Shown: piece after piece, positions 1 to 8,843 of the stretch
Numbering within the stretch: position 1 is the stretch's first letter
Layout of the letters: every line of letters starts with the position of its first letter
Assembly (NCBI GenBank): GCA_900542475.1
Contig: UQNO01000004.1
Coordinates: forward strand, 1 to 64,000
DNA from: an uncultured Bacteroidota bacterium
GTDB taxonomy: Bacteria > Bacteroidota > Bacteroidia > Bacteroidales > F082
DNA length: 64,000 bases
Direction of reading: 5' to 3'
The notes under the pieces: generated by a model
What the model saw: only the letters and a program-made list of their open reading frames with translations
Database searches by the model: none
Told to the model about the DNA's origin: nothing
Translations under genes and position numbers: made by a program

Positions 1-1596
1 CGTTACATTGACAAGCGAATGACATCAGAACTTTTCGAGTTTTTTCAACACACCGATGACAATCAGGGCGGTTTGCTGAAGCAGTTCGCGGTGGATTTTT
101 GGTTCATGATTGTCATTTTCGCCGTGTTTTTGTTTGCAATAATCATTTTGACAAGAAAAACGAGAGTGAAACCGTCTGTCACAAACAACAATAAGCATTG
201 GTATTCAACGCGTTCTCTGATTTTTTTAGGTATTGTCGCTGCTTCTATCATTGGCTTGCGGGGAGGTTTGCAGAACAAGCCCATCAGCATGATTACGGCG
301 GCAAATTACACAAAAACACAAAACATTCCGATAGTTTTAAACACACCATTCACCATTGGACGCGGCAATGCGGGAGACGTGTTGAAAAAACTCGGCTTTT
401 ACGATGACGAAGAAATGGAACGGCTCTACTCTCCTATTCGTAACGACCTGACAATCAATCGTTTTATCGACAGAAGCCTTGCTAACCACAATGTTTTCAT
501 AATCATCTTGGAGAGTCACGGGCAAGAGATGGTAAAGTTTTACAATCAAAATCGAGAGGAGTCGCTGACTCCATTCCTCGACTCGCTACTTGCCAACAGC
601 TTGAGTTTCAATGGCATGGCAAACGGAAGGCAGTCTATCGAGGCTGTCACGTCCATACTTTCCGGACTGCCCTCTCTTATGTCGAAAGACTATGTGGAGT
701 CGCGTTACGCCATGAACCGACTTGACGGCTTGGGCAGCATCTTGAAGAAGCACGGCTATTCGACGGCGTTTTTCCATGGCGGAAACAACGGCACCATGAA
801 CTTCGACGCCTCCGCCCTGTCAGCAGGGTTCGACAGATACTATGGTCGCACCGAATATGGCAACGACAACGATTACGATGGCACTTGGGGCATCTCCGAC
901 ATGCCTTTCCTTCAATTCACGGCAAAAAAAGCAAATGAGATGAAAAAGCCTTTCGCAGCATGCGTTTTCACGCTCTCGTCACATCACCCGTTCAAATTGC
1001 CCAAAGACTACGAGCTCCCCGATGGCGACTACAAGACGGCTTTTGAGAAAACCATGCGCTATACCGACGATGCAATGAAGAAGTTTTTCGAGACAGCGGC
1101 ACAATACGACTGGTTTGACAGCACTGTTTTTGTAATCGCAGGCGACCACGTGAATCCGGAGCATCGTTACGACAATTACCTCAACGGCTACGGGCAGTAC
1201 CAAATCGTGACCGCATTTTATGCGCCGAATGCCTTTAAACCGTTAAAAACCGACATCATGGTTCAGCAAACCGATATCGGAATCAGTTTGTTGGCAGCGT
1301 TGGGCCACGACGACACAGTCTTCACTTTCGGAAGAAACGTGTTCGACAGCCTCCAAGAGCCTTGTTTCACAAGCTATCTCAATAATATTTACCAATATTC
1401 CGACGGAAAACACATGCTGCAGTCCGACGGACAAAACATCACTTCTGTTTTTGATATAGAAGAAGATCCTTGTCTGACCCAAAACCTTTATGACACAGAC
1501 AAAGCCGAGGTCTGGGACGAGTTGAACAACAAATTCAGAATGCGTCTTCAGCAATATAACAACAGAATGATTAACAACAAGTTATACATACAATGA
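1..1596 (+). CDS. LTA-synthase-like sulfatase (phosphoglycerol transferase family), 5' end outside window
   Basis: This is a membrane-anchored alkaline-phosphatase-superfamily enzyme of the lipoteichoic-acid-synthase/phosphoglycerol-transferase type. The frame is open from base 1 with no stop before the ATG at 19, so the start lies outside the window. Two hydrophobic stretches (about bases 95-160 and 215-260) are the last membrane segments, followed by an extracytoplasmic catalytic domain. Visible motifs are IIILESHG (metal-binding Glu), GRQSIEA (Ser where the family has its Thr/Ser nucleophile) and VIAGDH (Asp-His metal ligands). In Bacteroidota such enzymes probably modify envelope glycans or lipids with phosphoglycerol or phosphoethanolamine; the substrate here is unknown. 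The stop overlaps the next ATG as ATGA, implying cotranscription with the lipid kinase. Confidence 0.85.
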   Translation, partial: RYIDKRMTSELFEFFQHTDDNQGGLLKQFAVDFWFMIVIFAVFLFAIIILTRKTRVKPSVTNNNKHWYSTRSLIFLGIVAASIIGLRGGLQNKPISMITAANYTKTQNIPIVLNTPFTIGRGNAGDVLKKLGFYDDEEMERLYSPIRNDLTINRFIDRSLANHNVFIIILESHGQEMVKFYNQNREESLTPFLDSLLANSLSFNGMANGRQSIEAVTSILSGLPSLMSKDYVESRYAMNRLDGLGSILKKHGYSTAFFHGGNNGTMNFDASALSAGFDRYYGRTEYGNDNDYDGTWGISDMPFLQFTAKKANEMKKPFAACVFTLSSHHPFKLPKDYELPDGDYKTAFEKTMRYTDDAMKKFFETAAQYDWFDSTVFVIAGDHVNPEHRYDNYLNGYGQYQIVTAFYAPNAFKPLKTDIMVQQTDIGISLLAALGHDDTVFTFGRNVFDSLQEPCFTSYLNNIYQYSDGKHMLQSDGQNITSVFDIEEDPCLTQNLYDTDKAEVWDELNNKFRMRLQQYNNRMINNKLYIQ

Positions 1597-2486
1597 AAGA
1601 AAAAGTTTTGTTTATTGTCAACCCGATATCCGGTCATAACGACAAGTCGAAATTCCCTTTAATTGTTGAGGAATTGATTGACAAGAACAAATATGACTAC
1701 ACTATCACGCTGACAAGATACAGAGGTCATGCCGCCGAATTGACAAGACAAGCCATCAAGGACCAATACGATGTCATAGTGGCTGTAGGCGGGGACGGCA
1801 CCATCAACGAAGTGGCGACCAACATGATTGGCGCGAGACAAACGTTGGCAATCGTTCCATACGGTTCAGGCAACGGGCTTGCGCGACATCTTCATCTGCC
1901 CTTGAAGCCCCAAAAAGTCATCGTGGAAGTCATCAACAAAGGCGTGAAATCCAAGATTGACACCGCCGCCATGAACGGAGTGCCGTACATAAGCATAGCC
2001 GGTGTCGGTTTTGACGCCATTATAGCCGATTTCTTCGCAAAAGACCCTAACAGAGGCATAAAGACATACGTGAAACTCGTAACGAAGGAATACATGTATT
2101 TCAAGCCTAAAAAATACCATCTTATTCTTGACGACAACAAGGAAATAGACTGCGAGCCGCTTTTTATCTCGTTTGCGAACAGCAATCAGTTCGGCTCAAA
2201 CGCCGTCGTCTCCCCTCACGCCTCTCTCAACGACGGGCTTCTCGACGTTTGCATCTTCAAAAAACCGAATTTCATTCAAGTGCCATACGTGGCTGAACGC
2301 CTGCTGACACAGCGTATTGACAAGACACACTTCGTTGACATCCATAAAGCCAGCAAAATCGAAGTGATTAGAGACGCAGAAGAAATCGCGAATATCGATG
2401 GCGAGGCCGTGATGATGCCCCAAAATCTTGAAGTTAAAATATATCCTCTTTCTCTGAATCTTTTATTACCTCAAGCAAAAGAATAA
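1593..2486 (+). CDS. Diacylglycerol kinase family lipid kinase (YegS/DgkB-like)
   Basis: 297 residues, the usual length for soluble bacterial lipid kinases that phosphorylate diacylglycerol, sphingoid lipids or related lipids with ATP. The N-terminal half is the DAGK catalytic domain: FIVNPISG near residue 7, the nucleotide-binding GGDGTINE near residue 68 and YGSGNGLARHL near residue 90. ISIAGVGFDA near residue 130 opens the C-terminal beta-sandwich domain. The start overlaps the stop of the sulfatase gene by ATGA, so the two are probably translationally coupled. Phosphoglycerol transfer from phosphatidylglycerol releases diacylglycerol, and a DAG kinase would recycle it; this link is inferred from gene context. 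Substrate preference cannot be read from the sequence. Confidence 0.9.
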   Translation: MKEKVLFIVNPISGHNDKSKFPLIVEELIDKNKYDYTITLTRYRGHAAELTRQAIKDQYDVIVAVGGDGTINEVATNMIGARQTLAIVPYGSGNGLARHLHLPLKPQKVIVEVINKGVKSKIDTAAMNGVPYISIAGVGFDAIIADFFAKDPNRGIKTYVKLVTKEYMYFKPKKYHLILDDNKEIDCEPLFISFANSNQFGSNAVVSPHASLNDGLLDVCIFKKPNFIQVPYVAERLLTQRIDKTHFVDIHKASKIEVIRDAEEIANIDGEAVMMPQNLEVKIYPLSLNLLLPQAKE

Positions 2487-2528
2487 TAAAAAAATTAAAG
2501 TAAAATATAGATTTTAAATATTATTATT

Positions 2529-3782
2529 ATGATAAACAAATATTTAGAAATTTTAAAAAAACTATTTTCAAGCATGCACCTAAGCGACGAGTTGGCTAAA
2601 AACTTTTCGCAGGGAACAGGCCTCATCACTCTTTTGGTGGTATCTTTTCTCGTGTTTTTCATCGTCAGATTAATACTGAAAAAAATTGTCGGGAACTGGA
2701 TTCGCAGGACGAAATTCAAATACGACGACTATTTTCTTGGCAAGAAGTTGGAGAACCGTATTGCGGTTCTCACAGCGGTTTACGTGATACAAGGTTTGTT
2801 ATACTCTGTCGCGCCCGATTTGTATATGTTGGACCGTTTCATTTACACGCTGGCGCGTATCTTTGAAATAACCACTTTCACTGGCATTATTATTTCTATA
2901 ATAGATTCAGTATCTGACATTTATAATTCTTTCGATGTATCAAAAAGCAAGCCCATGAAGGGCTTTATGCAAGTCGCCAAAATCTTTGCGGTTATGATTT
3001 GTGTATTGTTGGTTATCGGGGTTTTGATAAACAAAGACATGAAAGACTTGTTCATCGGACTTGGCACGCTTTCCGCTGTCTTGATGCTTGTTTTCAAAGA
3101 CCCGATTCTCGGCTTTGTCGGGAGCATACAATTAACTTCCAATGATATGGTGCGCATAGGCGACTGGATTGTGAAGGGCGATGCCGACGGCAATGTCATC
3201 GAGATAGGTCTCACGACCGTGAAGGTACAGAACTGGGACAAAACTATCGCCACCCTTCCGACCTACACGCTCATCTCCGACCCGTTCATCAACTGGAGAG
3301 GCATGACGGAGTCTGGAGGCAGAAGAATAGCCCGCTCAATAATCATCGACCTCGACACAATAAAATTCTGCACCCCGGAAATGCTTGAAAGATACAGGAA
3401 ATTCCAGTTAATCACGAAATACATCGACGACAAGGAAGCCGAAATCGAAGAGTTTAACAAGAAAAACGAAATCGACACCTCCACCCTTGTCAACGGTCGC
3501 CGTCAGACAAACATCGGTGTTTTCAGGGAGTATCTGCTGGAATATCTCAAACAGAATCCCAATCTGAACCACAATCTCACATTGTTGGTTCGTCAAAGAG
3601 ACCCCACGGAATTCGGCGTACCGCTTCAGATTTACTGTTTCAGCGCAAAAACCGACTGGATATCATACGAGACAATACAAAACGACATCTTCGACCACAT
3701 TTACGCCGTGATCAACCAATTTGACCTCAAGGTTTATCAAAGACCTTCATCATACTCATTAAATTTGGTGAACAACAAGTAG
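2529..3782 (+). CDS. MscS-family mechanosensitive channel, YbdG-like
   Basis: 417 residues resembling the YbdG/Msm branch of small-conductance mechanosensitive channels, which release solutes on hypo-osmotic shock from the inner membrane. There is a hydrophobic segment near residues 30-50 and several more up to residue 190. The pore-lining helix reads GLGTLSAVLMLVFKD, followed by the MscS beta domain with ISLTTVKVQNWD-like residues (here IGLTTVKVQNWDKT) and the YbdG-type NWRGM motif near residue 255. The C-terminal part is soluble with mixed alpha/beta character. It follows the lipid kinase after 42 bases and could share its transcript. It ends four bases before the convergent Hdr-like operon, leaving no room for a separate terminator. 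Confidence 0.88.
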   Translation: MINKYLEILKKLFSSMHLSDELAKNFSQGTGLITLLVVSFLVFFIVRLILKKIVGNWIRRTKFKYDDYFLGKKLENRIAVLTAVYVIQGLLYSVAPDLYMLDRFIYTLARIFEITTFTGIIISIIDSVSDIYNSFDVSKSKPMKGFMQVAKIFAVMICVLLVIGVLINKDMKDLFIGLGTLSAVLMLVFKDPILGFVGSIQLTSNDMVRIGDWIVKGDADGNVIEIGLTTVKVQNWDKTIATLPTYTLISDPFINWRGMTESGGRRIARSIIIDLDTIKFCTPEMLERYRKFQLITKYIDDKEAEIEEFNKKNEIDTSTLVNGRRQTNIGVFREYLLEYLKQNPNLNHNLTLLVRQRDPTEFGVPLQIYCFSAKTDWISYETIQNDIFDHIYAVINQFDLKVYQRPSSYSLNLVNNK

Positions 3783-3786
3783 TCGG

Positions 3787-5550
3787 TTATTGCTTGTTTT
3801 CAGCAACGATTTCGGCTATATCCTTAACAGGCACAGGCGACTTGCGGGCAAATGTCTTAAGACAGAGAGGACAAGCTGTAACAATCTCATCAGGATTATT
3901 GAACATCAAGTCTGCGACGGAATTACTTGTAATTTCGTCGCGTTCTTTTTGCGTCAGGTTGAGGCTGCCGAGGCTGCCGCCACAGCACACGCTCAATTCC
4001 CTTTCCGACTTCGCCTTGCGCAGTTTGCCGACATTTTCGAGCACTTCGCGAGGTTCATCATAAACTCCGAAAGCGCGACCGAGCTCACATGGGTCATGAT
4101 AAACATAGTTCACGTCGTTTTTTTCGATATTCAGCCTGCCGTTCTTTATCAACTCGTCAATATATTGTGTATGATGCTGAATCTCAATATCTTCAAGATG
4201 ATATTCCTCTTTAAAGACCTTGTAGCAAATAGGGCATGAAAGCACGAGTTTCGTGGCTCCAGATGTCTTTATCAACTCTGTGTTTTTCTCAATCATGGCT
4301 TGCGCTTCGGCTGTCTTTCCGCAGAGGAGCATCGGGCGGCCGCAGCAAACACCGCCGTTCTTGTCGAGAAACTCATAGTTCTCGCCCGCCGCCTCCATGA
4401 TTTGCTTCATGGCACGCGTGATTTTAGGAGTTAGATGAGTCATACAGCCCGCAAAATACAATACAGCAGGAGATTTCTCCATTCCTTCATGTTGGTCGAA
4501 ATTACGGGAATGCTCCGCCTCGGCTGAAACGACATCGAGATATGAGTGGTCACTTTTTATATTGCAAGGCACTGCGGCACGTTGGCTCATCTTGATGTCG
4601 CATGACTCGATGCTGACAGGACATACGGCGACGCATTTTCCACACTGCATACATGTCTCCGCAATACGTCGAGCCTCCTCTTTATCGCCGTTTCTCAGGC
4701 TCTTCATGAAATAAGCCGAGGTGTTGCCGCTTTTTTCATCGTCAACGCTCATCGGACAAGCGTCGATGCACATACCGCACGAAGGACAGGAATAAATCTG
4801 CGCCAAAGCGTAACCCTTGCGCGGTTCGCGAGGTTTCAAGCCCGCATGTCTGAACAAGATAAACAACGCCTCGGTAGGAATGTGCATATATCTCGTAAAT
4901 GGCAACATGAACATAAACACAAGCAAATCAATGGAATAGAGCCACCAAAACACCATGCTGTCAGTTTTTTCGGCAATCAATCTCAAAGGGAAAATAGCCC
5001 ATAAAGCGAAACGAATCATATTATCGGCGAAGCCGAATTTTGTGACACGTTTGACACCTACAATTTTAGAGTGAATTTTCTTAACCACGGCGATAAGTAT
5101 GCCGCTTATAACCAGCAGGAGGAAGAAATCCATCAGGAAGGCGAAAACAGGTGTTTCCTCGGCGAAATATTTGAAGAAAATCGGGTAATAGCAGCTGGTG
5201 AAAGCACGTGCGAAGCCTTCAGCCTCGACGCTTTCAAGCGGTTTCAAGGTGAAGAGCATGACGTGTCCGACAACTATCAGCATGAACCAGCCGAAAGCGA
5301 TGGCGGAGTGCATATAGCCGAGCAATGGGTTGCGTTTCCATATTTTCACATGGAAGATGCAGTCGCCGAAGAGGTCGCGTACATTAGCCCAGGCTATTTT
5401 CGGTGTCACCAACGAGCGCCGGAATTTTACTCGGTCTTCTTTAGGAAGTTGTCCAATAATTCTGACAAGTCCCACGCAGCAGTACGTCAGCACGAAAGCC
5501 ATGCCGAGCACGAAAGGGAGCACAAAAGGATGGAATATCTGTGAGTTCAT
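3787..5550 (-). CDS. Membrane-anchored HdrD-like iron-sulfur subunit (two CCG domains)
   Basis: 587 residues; last gene of the Hdr-like operon. About 225 N-terminal residues form roughly five membrane helices with histidines in or beside helices (MHSAIAFGW, VVGHVML, YMHIP), like the cytochrome-b subunit HdrE/NarI, so haem b binding is plausible. Two 4Fe-4S motifs follow, CPSCGMCIDACP and CMQCGKCVAVCP. Two complete cysteine-rich CCG domains come next (GGVCCGRP with SCPIC, then SVCCGGSLG with ACPLC), the type that binds the noncubane 4Fe-4S clusters of HdrB/HdrD. Inferred role: link the cytoplasmic Hdr-like module to the quinone pool, as DsrK/HmeD-type proteins do. Its start overlaps the HdrC-like gene by four bases. 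The true electron partner is unknown. Confidence 0.85.
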   Translation of the reverse strand: MNSQIFHPFVLPFVLGMAFVLTYCCVGLVRIIGQLPKEDRVKFRRSLVTPKIAWANVRDLFGDCIFHVKIWKRNPLLGYMHSAIAFGWFMLIVVGHVMLFTLKPLESVEAEGFARAFTSCYYPIFFKYFAEETPVFAFLMDFFLLLVISGILIAVVKKIHSKIVGVKRVTKFGFADNMIRFALWAIFPLRLIAEKTDSMVFWWLYSIDLLVFMFMLPFTRYMHIPTEALFILFRHAGLKPREPRKGYALAQIYSCPSCGMCIDACPMSVDDEKSGNTSAYFMKSLRNGDKEEARRIAETCMQCGKCVAVCPVSIESCDIKMSQRAAVPCNIKSDHSYLDVVSAEAEHSRNFDQHEGMEKSPAVLYFAGCMTHLTPKITRAMKQIMEAAGENYEFLDKNGGVCCGRPMLLCGKTAEAQAMIEKNTELIKTSGATKLVLSCPICYKVFKEEYHLEDIEIQHHTQYIDELIKNGRLNIEKNDVNYVYHDPCELGRAFGVYDEPREVLENVGKLRKAKSERELSVCCGGSLGSLNLTQKERDEITSNSVADLMFNNPDEIVTACPLCLKTFARKSPVPVKDIAEIVAENKQ

Positions 5551-5858
5551 CGTGTAATATCTAACAAAATCCTACGAATATTGATACCTCGCGGGCAAAC
5601 GAGGGTGCATTTGCCGCAGAGCATACATCTTTGAATCATTTTCTTTGCTTCTTCTTCTTTTCCACGTTGCAGCATCAAAAGAAGTCGGCGGAAACTCATT
5701 TCGGTGAAGTTTCCTGCCGTGCAGGTCGCCGTGCATGAGCCGCATGCGATGCAGGTATTGATGTCGGGATTCGACTTTTTCAGACGGTTGAAAGCCGCGA
5801 GGTCGAGGCTGTCCATCTTGATATGCGAGCTTGGTGACAAACAAAAACCGAAATCCAT
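5547..5858 (-). CDS. HdrC-like 2x[4Fe-4S] ferredoxin subunit
   Basis: 103 residues, a small soluble protein with two canonical 4Fe-4S binding motifs: CIACGSCTATC near residue 36 and CMLCGKCTLVCP near residue 79. This is the HdrC fold, which relays electrons between the flavin subunit HdrA and the CCG subunit. It lies one base after the HdrA-like stop and overlaps the HdrD-like start by four bases, so stoichiometric translation as part of one complex is likely. There is no membrane segment. The second motif is followed by RRILLDITR, matching the usual C-terminal end of small HdrC proteins. It is the second HdrC-type subunit of the operon, the first being at 7955-8671. Confidence 0.85.
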   Translation of the reverse strand: MDFGFCLSPSSHIKMDSLDLAAFNRLKKSNPDINTCIACGSCTATCTAGNFTEMSFRRLLLMLQRGKEEEAKKMIQRCMLCGKCTLVCPRGINIRRILLDITR

Positions 5859-5859
5859 T

Positions 5860-6885
5860 TTATTTGTTGTTTAAGTAGTTAAAAACTTGTATTGCCACGG
5901 AGCGTGCCTCGCTTATTGTGTCGGGCAGGGACTTCGGGGCGGTGCAGGCGCCGGCGACGAACACCCCGTCCCGCATGGTGTCGTTCATGCCAAGGTATGT
6001 GTCTTTAATCTGCATGAAACCATCGCTGTTGTCGGCAACACCGAGTTTTTGCTGTATCAGGTCGATGCTCTTGTTTTTCTCCATACTGCACATCAAAACA
6101 AGCACGTCGAGAGTCATTTTCAGAGGCTTGCCGAACAGGGTGTCTTCCGCCTTGATGACAAGTCTGCCATCAATGTCTTCGGAGACCTCACAGACCCTGC
6201 CTCTAACGCATTTCACATCGAAGTCTTTCTGCGTGCGCAGGTAAAGGTCTTCATAGCCCGGACCGAACATTCTCAAATCCATGTAAAAGGTGTAAACCTC
6301 CGCATCTGGAAACACCTCCTTCATCTCGCAGGCTTGTTTTAGTGCGGTGGTGCAACACACTTTCGAGCAATAAGTGTTGCAGACCTTGACGTCGCGGGCG
6401 CCGACGCAGTGTACGAAACCGATTTTCTTCGGGTTGTTGACACGCTCATCTCTGCCGCTTCTGAAAAAGTTTTCCAACTCGACGCTGGTCATCACATTGT
6501 TATAGATGCCATAGCCGTATTCTTGTTTCCTTTCAGCCTTGAAAACGTCAAAACCAGTGGCAAGAACAACGGCTTTCGCGTCAATTTTCTCATTATTGCT
6601 CAACACAGCATGGAATCCATTATCATCTCTTTGGATATCAGCGACTTCCGCGTTTAGGTAGGTTTTTACGCCTTTCACTTGACCAAGCATTTCATCGATC
6701 ACGTCTTTCGCAGGATGAAACGCAGGGAAGAGTCTGTCCCACTGGGCGATATGTCCGCCAAGCTTTTCACTTTTTTCAACAATAATTGGTGTCAGCCCCA
6801 TGTTACGCAATTGTGTGGCGGCTTCTATTCCGGCGGCTCCTCCGCCAATTACAAGTATATTTTCTTTCATATCGTTGATTTTCAA
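5860..6885 (-). CDS. HdrA-like FAD-binding subunit, short form
   Basis: 341 residues. The N-terminus has a dinucleotide-binding GGGAAGIEAA motif near residue 14, followed by the HdrA-type EKSEKLGGH and an ATGFD motif that closes the FAD domain. The HdrA iron-sulfur signature is intact (CVGARDVKVCNTYCSKVCC, near residue 165). Archaeal HdrA proteins are about 650 residues with extra ferredoxin domains; this copy has only the core, closer in size to QmoA-type and Hdr-like proteins of bacteria. Expected role: electron bifurcation or confurcation through FAD with the HdrB/HdrC subunits. It overlaps the HdrB-like gene by four bases at its start. An alternative start five codons in (MKEN) is possible. 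Confidence 0.87.
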   Translation of the reverse strand: MKINDMKENILVIGGGAAGIEAATQLRNMGLTPIIVEKSEKLGGHIAQWDRLFPAFHPAKDVIDEMLGQVKGVKTYLNAEVADIQRDDNGFHAVLSNNEKIDAKAVVLATGFDVFKAERKQEYGYGIYNNVMTSVELENFFRSGRDERVNNPKKIGFVHCVGARDVKVCNTYCSKVCCTTALKQACEMKEVFPDAEVYTFYMDLRMFGPGYEDLYLRTQKDFDVKCVRGRVCEVSEDIDGRLVIKAEDTLFGKPLKMTLDVLVLMCSMEKNKSIDLIQQKLGVADNSDGFMQIKDTYLGMNDTMRDGVFVAGACTAPKSLPDTISEARSVAIQVFNYLNNK

Positions 6886-7952
6886 ACTGATTTAATATGC
6901 ATTGGACATTGTGGCGCACCTAAGTCTTTGCCATTTATTCCCTGGTATTTTTTCTTCGGGTCGTATGGAACGCCCATTTTATCAAGCAGAGGCTCGATAG
7001 CGACTTGGTGCATCTGCAGACCGAGGTCCCAGGGGTCATAGCCCATCACCAGGCCGGCCACCTCTTCGTATGTCAAAGCCGGAATACCGTAGCCGTTCTT
7101 CCCGTATGTCTTGCCAGTCTGCTCTGCTATGACGTATTGCCATCTGTCAAGGAAATAAGGACAGCCCGGACAGTTAGTGATAATCAGATCCGGTTCATAC
7201 GGTTCCATTGACTCGAACTTTTTATGTGTGTTTGACTCGGAGTAGCCTCTGTTAGCCTGCACGAAATACTGACGGAAGCCGAAGCCGCAGCACTGACGAC
7301 GTTCCGGATAATCGACGACATCACCGCCCCATGCCTCTATCATTCCGACGAGGACATGCGGATATTCAGCCCCTCCGAAGCCCTTGGAGGGAAACATCTT
7401 CGAATAATGGCATCCGATATGCTCGACAACCTTCAAAGGCTTGCCTGTCTTGACATTGACAAGCTTGAACTTGGCTTGCTTGGCTATCTCAAATCTGAAT
7501 TTATAGATAATATCACTGGCATGAGCGAGATATTTCGGCTTGGCGAACTCTTTTTTACAAGAATCCCAGAGATACTGGCGAATCTTTGCCTCAAGCTCCG
7601 GATATTCATGCCATGTCTCGAGCGTCTCGGTGTAGCATCCGAACGATGTGATACATGAACACACATAGTTTTCATAGCCGCTTTCTTTCATCAACGCAAA
7701 CTGTCGCGCTATGATTGTCATTGCTGTTTCTTGAGGTATGGTATCGCTGTGATACGCGATGCCGCCACAAGTCGTATGATACGGGTTTTCATAGAAATCC
7801 TTGCCGAGTTTATTTCTCGTGATATCAAGGAAAGTAACCTCAGAACCCGGCCAAAACGCTTGACGGATGCAGCTTCTCACATAAAAATAATGGTCGTCCG
7901 GAATGTCTTTCTGATAATCGGCCCATATTTTCTGTTTTCCTTCTATTATCAT
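6882..7952 (-). CDS. HdrB-like CCG-domain subunit
   Basis: 356 residues related to heterodisulfide reductase subunit B, the catalytic disulfide-reducing subunit in methanogens. The C-terminal CCG domain is complete: IGCHYSK near residue 182, RQCCGFGFRQ near residue 220 and TNCPGCPYF near residue 262. The N-terminal CCG domain is incomplete: it has TCGGIAYH where CCG is expected and VCSCITSFGC as the distal cysteines. One noncubane cluster should therefore be intact, and the other is altered or lost. The gene is two bases from the upstream HdrC-like gene and overlaps HdrA by four. In a bacterium without coenzyme M or B the physiological disulfide, or other acceptor, is unknown. Confidence 0.83.
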   Translation of the reverse strand: MIIEGKQKIWADYQKDIPDDHYFYVRSCIRQAFWPGSEVTFLDITRNKLGKDFYENPYHTTCGGIAYHSDTIPQETAMTIIARQFALMKESGYENYVCSCITSFGCYTETLETWHEYPELEAKIRQYLWDSCKKEFAKPKYLAHASDIIYKFRFEIAKQAKFKLVNVKTGKPLKVVEHIGCHYSKMFPSKGFGGAEYPHVLVGMIEAWGGDVVDYPERRQCCGFGFRQYFVQANRGYSESNTHKKFESMEPYEPDLIITNCPGCPYFLDRWQYVIAEQTGKTYGKNGYGIPALTYEEVAGLVMGYDPWDLGLQMHQVAIEPLLDKMGVPYDPKKKYQGINGKDLGAPQCPMHIKSV

Positions 7953-7954
7953 GA

Positions 7955-8671
7955 TTATCTTTCGTTTAGATGTTTTTCAAAATCGTTTTTAGTGTAAACT
8001 TCCATGAAATATTCCTCATCGGAAAGGTTTTCCTTGACAGCTTGCTGATGCGCGTCAGCAAGAACCTGTTCCACGAGCTCGGTGGCACCCGTCACATCGA
8101 AAATGTTTTTCAGCTGGTCAAGGCTTTCTTTAGGAATTTTACGCAATCCGCCGGGACCGTCTCCGTCAAGGTTGGAGCCCATACGCGCATGCAAATCATC
8201 TAAATTATCGTTAATCCACTTGCCTACCGGCCCGAATTCCTTATGAGTCTCGTAATCGAAAGTGCGAGGATAAACACAATATCCATAGTTTAATATGTTG
8301 GAGCACAAGTCTTTCACGACAACATACTGCTGACGGCCTTTTTCAGACTGCATGTACAATCCGCTCGTCATCGACAGTTTGCGTAACGCCATGATTACCA
8401 ATCCCGGAGCGTTGGCACGAGGACAACGCGAGACACACGACATACATTCACCGCAGTACCATATCGTGTCGCTCGTCAAAAGCTCCTCCAAATCGTCCTC
8501 ATTCTTGCGCGCGACAATGTTTACTATGTTCTTCGGATTGTATTTGTAAAACTCCGCAGCCGGACAAACAGCCGTGCAAACACCACAGTTCATACAAGCC
8601 TTCATCCCCTCTTTTATCCTGTAATCGTTATATAACTCCTCTACAAGATGTCCTTTAAATCTATATTCCAT
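7955..8671 (-). CDS. HdrC-like iron-sulfur subunit, first gene of the Hdr-like operon
   Basis: 238 residues from the ATG at 8671. An upstream in-frame TTG at 8710 would add 13 hydrophobic residues and sits just past the -7 promoter element, so the ATG is preferred. Two 4Fe-4S motifs are present: CMNCGVCTAVCP near residue 26 and CGECMSCVSRCP near residue 73. The long C-terminal half is acidic and largely helical, ending in a segment rich in Asp/Glu and Lys, and has no recognised domain. It opens a five-gene unit (HdrC, HdrB, HdrA, HdrC, HdrD) with gaps or overlaps of no more than four bases. The whole unit looks like one soluble-to-membrane electron transfer complex. Confidence 0.82.
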   Translation of the reverse strand: MEYRFKGHLVEELYNDYRIKEGMKACMNCGVCTAVCPAAEFYKYNPKNIVNIVARKNEDDLEELLTSDTIWYCGECMSCVSRCPRANAPGLVIMALRKLSMTSGLYMQSEKGRQQYVVVKDLCSNILNYGYCVYPRTFDYETHKEFGPVGKWINDNLDDLHARMGSNLDGDGPGGLRKIPKESLDQLKNIFDVTGATELVEQVLADAHQQAVKENLSDEEYFMEVYTKNDFEKHLNER

Positions 8672-8714
8672 AAAAGTAAATAAGTATATAGTAAATCGTT
8701 TTACTAACAACTTG

Positions 8715-8746
8715 CAAAATTAACATTTTTTTTATAAGCAAAACAA
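8715..8746 (-). promoter_or_regulatory. Bacteroidota-type promoter of the Hdr-like operon
   Basis: On the minus strand a TTG (8744-8746) is followed after 21 bases by TAATTTTG (8715-8722), matching the -33 TTG / -7 TAnnTTTG consensus. The predicted transcript would start about 35 bases upstream of the ATG at 8671. Confidence 0.6.
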
Positions 8747-8797
8747 AAATGGTAAAAATTTTTACTATTTTTCTTCATGTTGTATTTCAGAAAAAAC

Positions 8798-8805
8798 TAT
8801 TTTTG
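8798..8805 (+). promoter_or_regulatory. -7 promoter element upstream of the glmS remnant / DUF5686 gene
   Basis: TATTTTTG fits TAnnTTTG and lies 38 bases before the ATG at 8844. No TTG is found 19-21 bases upstream, so strength is uncertain. It would drive the remnant ORF and the coupled DUF5686 gene. Confidence 0.4.
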
Positions 8806-8843
8806 CATCCTCATAAAATCAATTGATTCGATAATATAATAGA

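Noticed and set aside
2487..2528. Possible promoter before the mechanosensitive channel gene
   Set aside because: No TAnnTTTG box is present in the 42-base gap, so an internal promoter is not supported.
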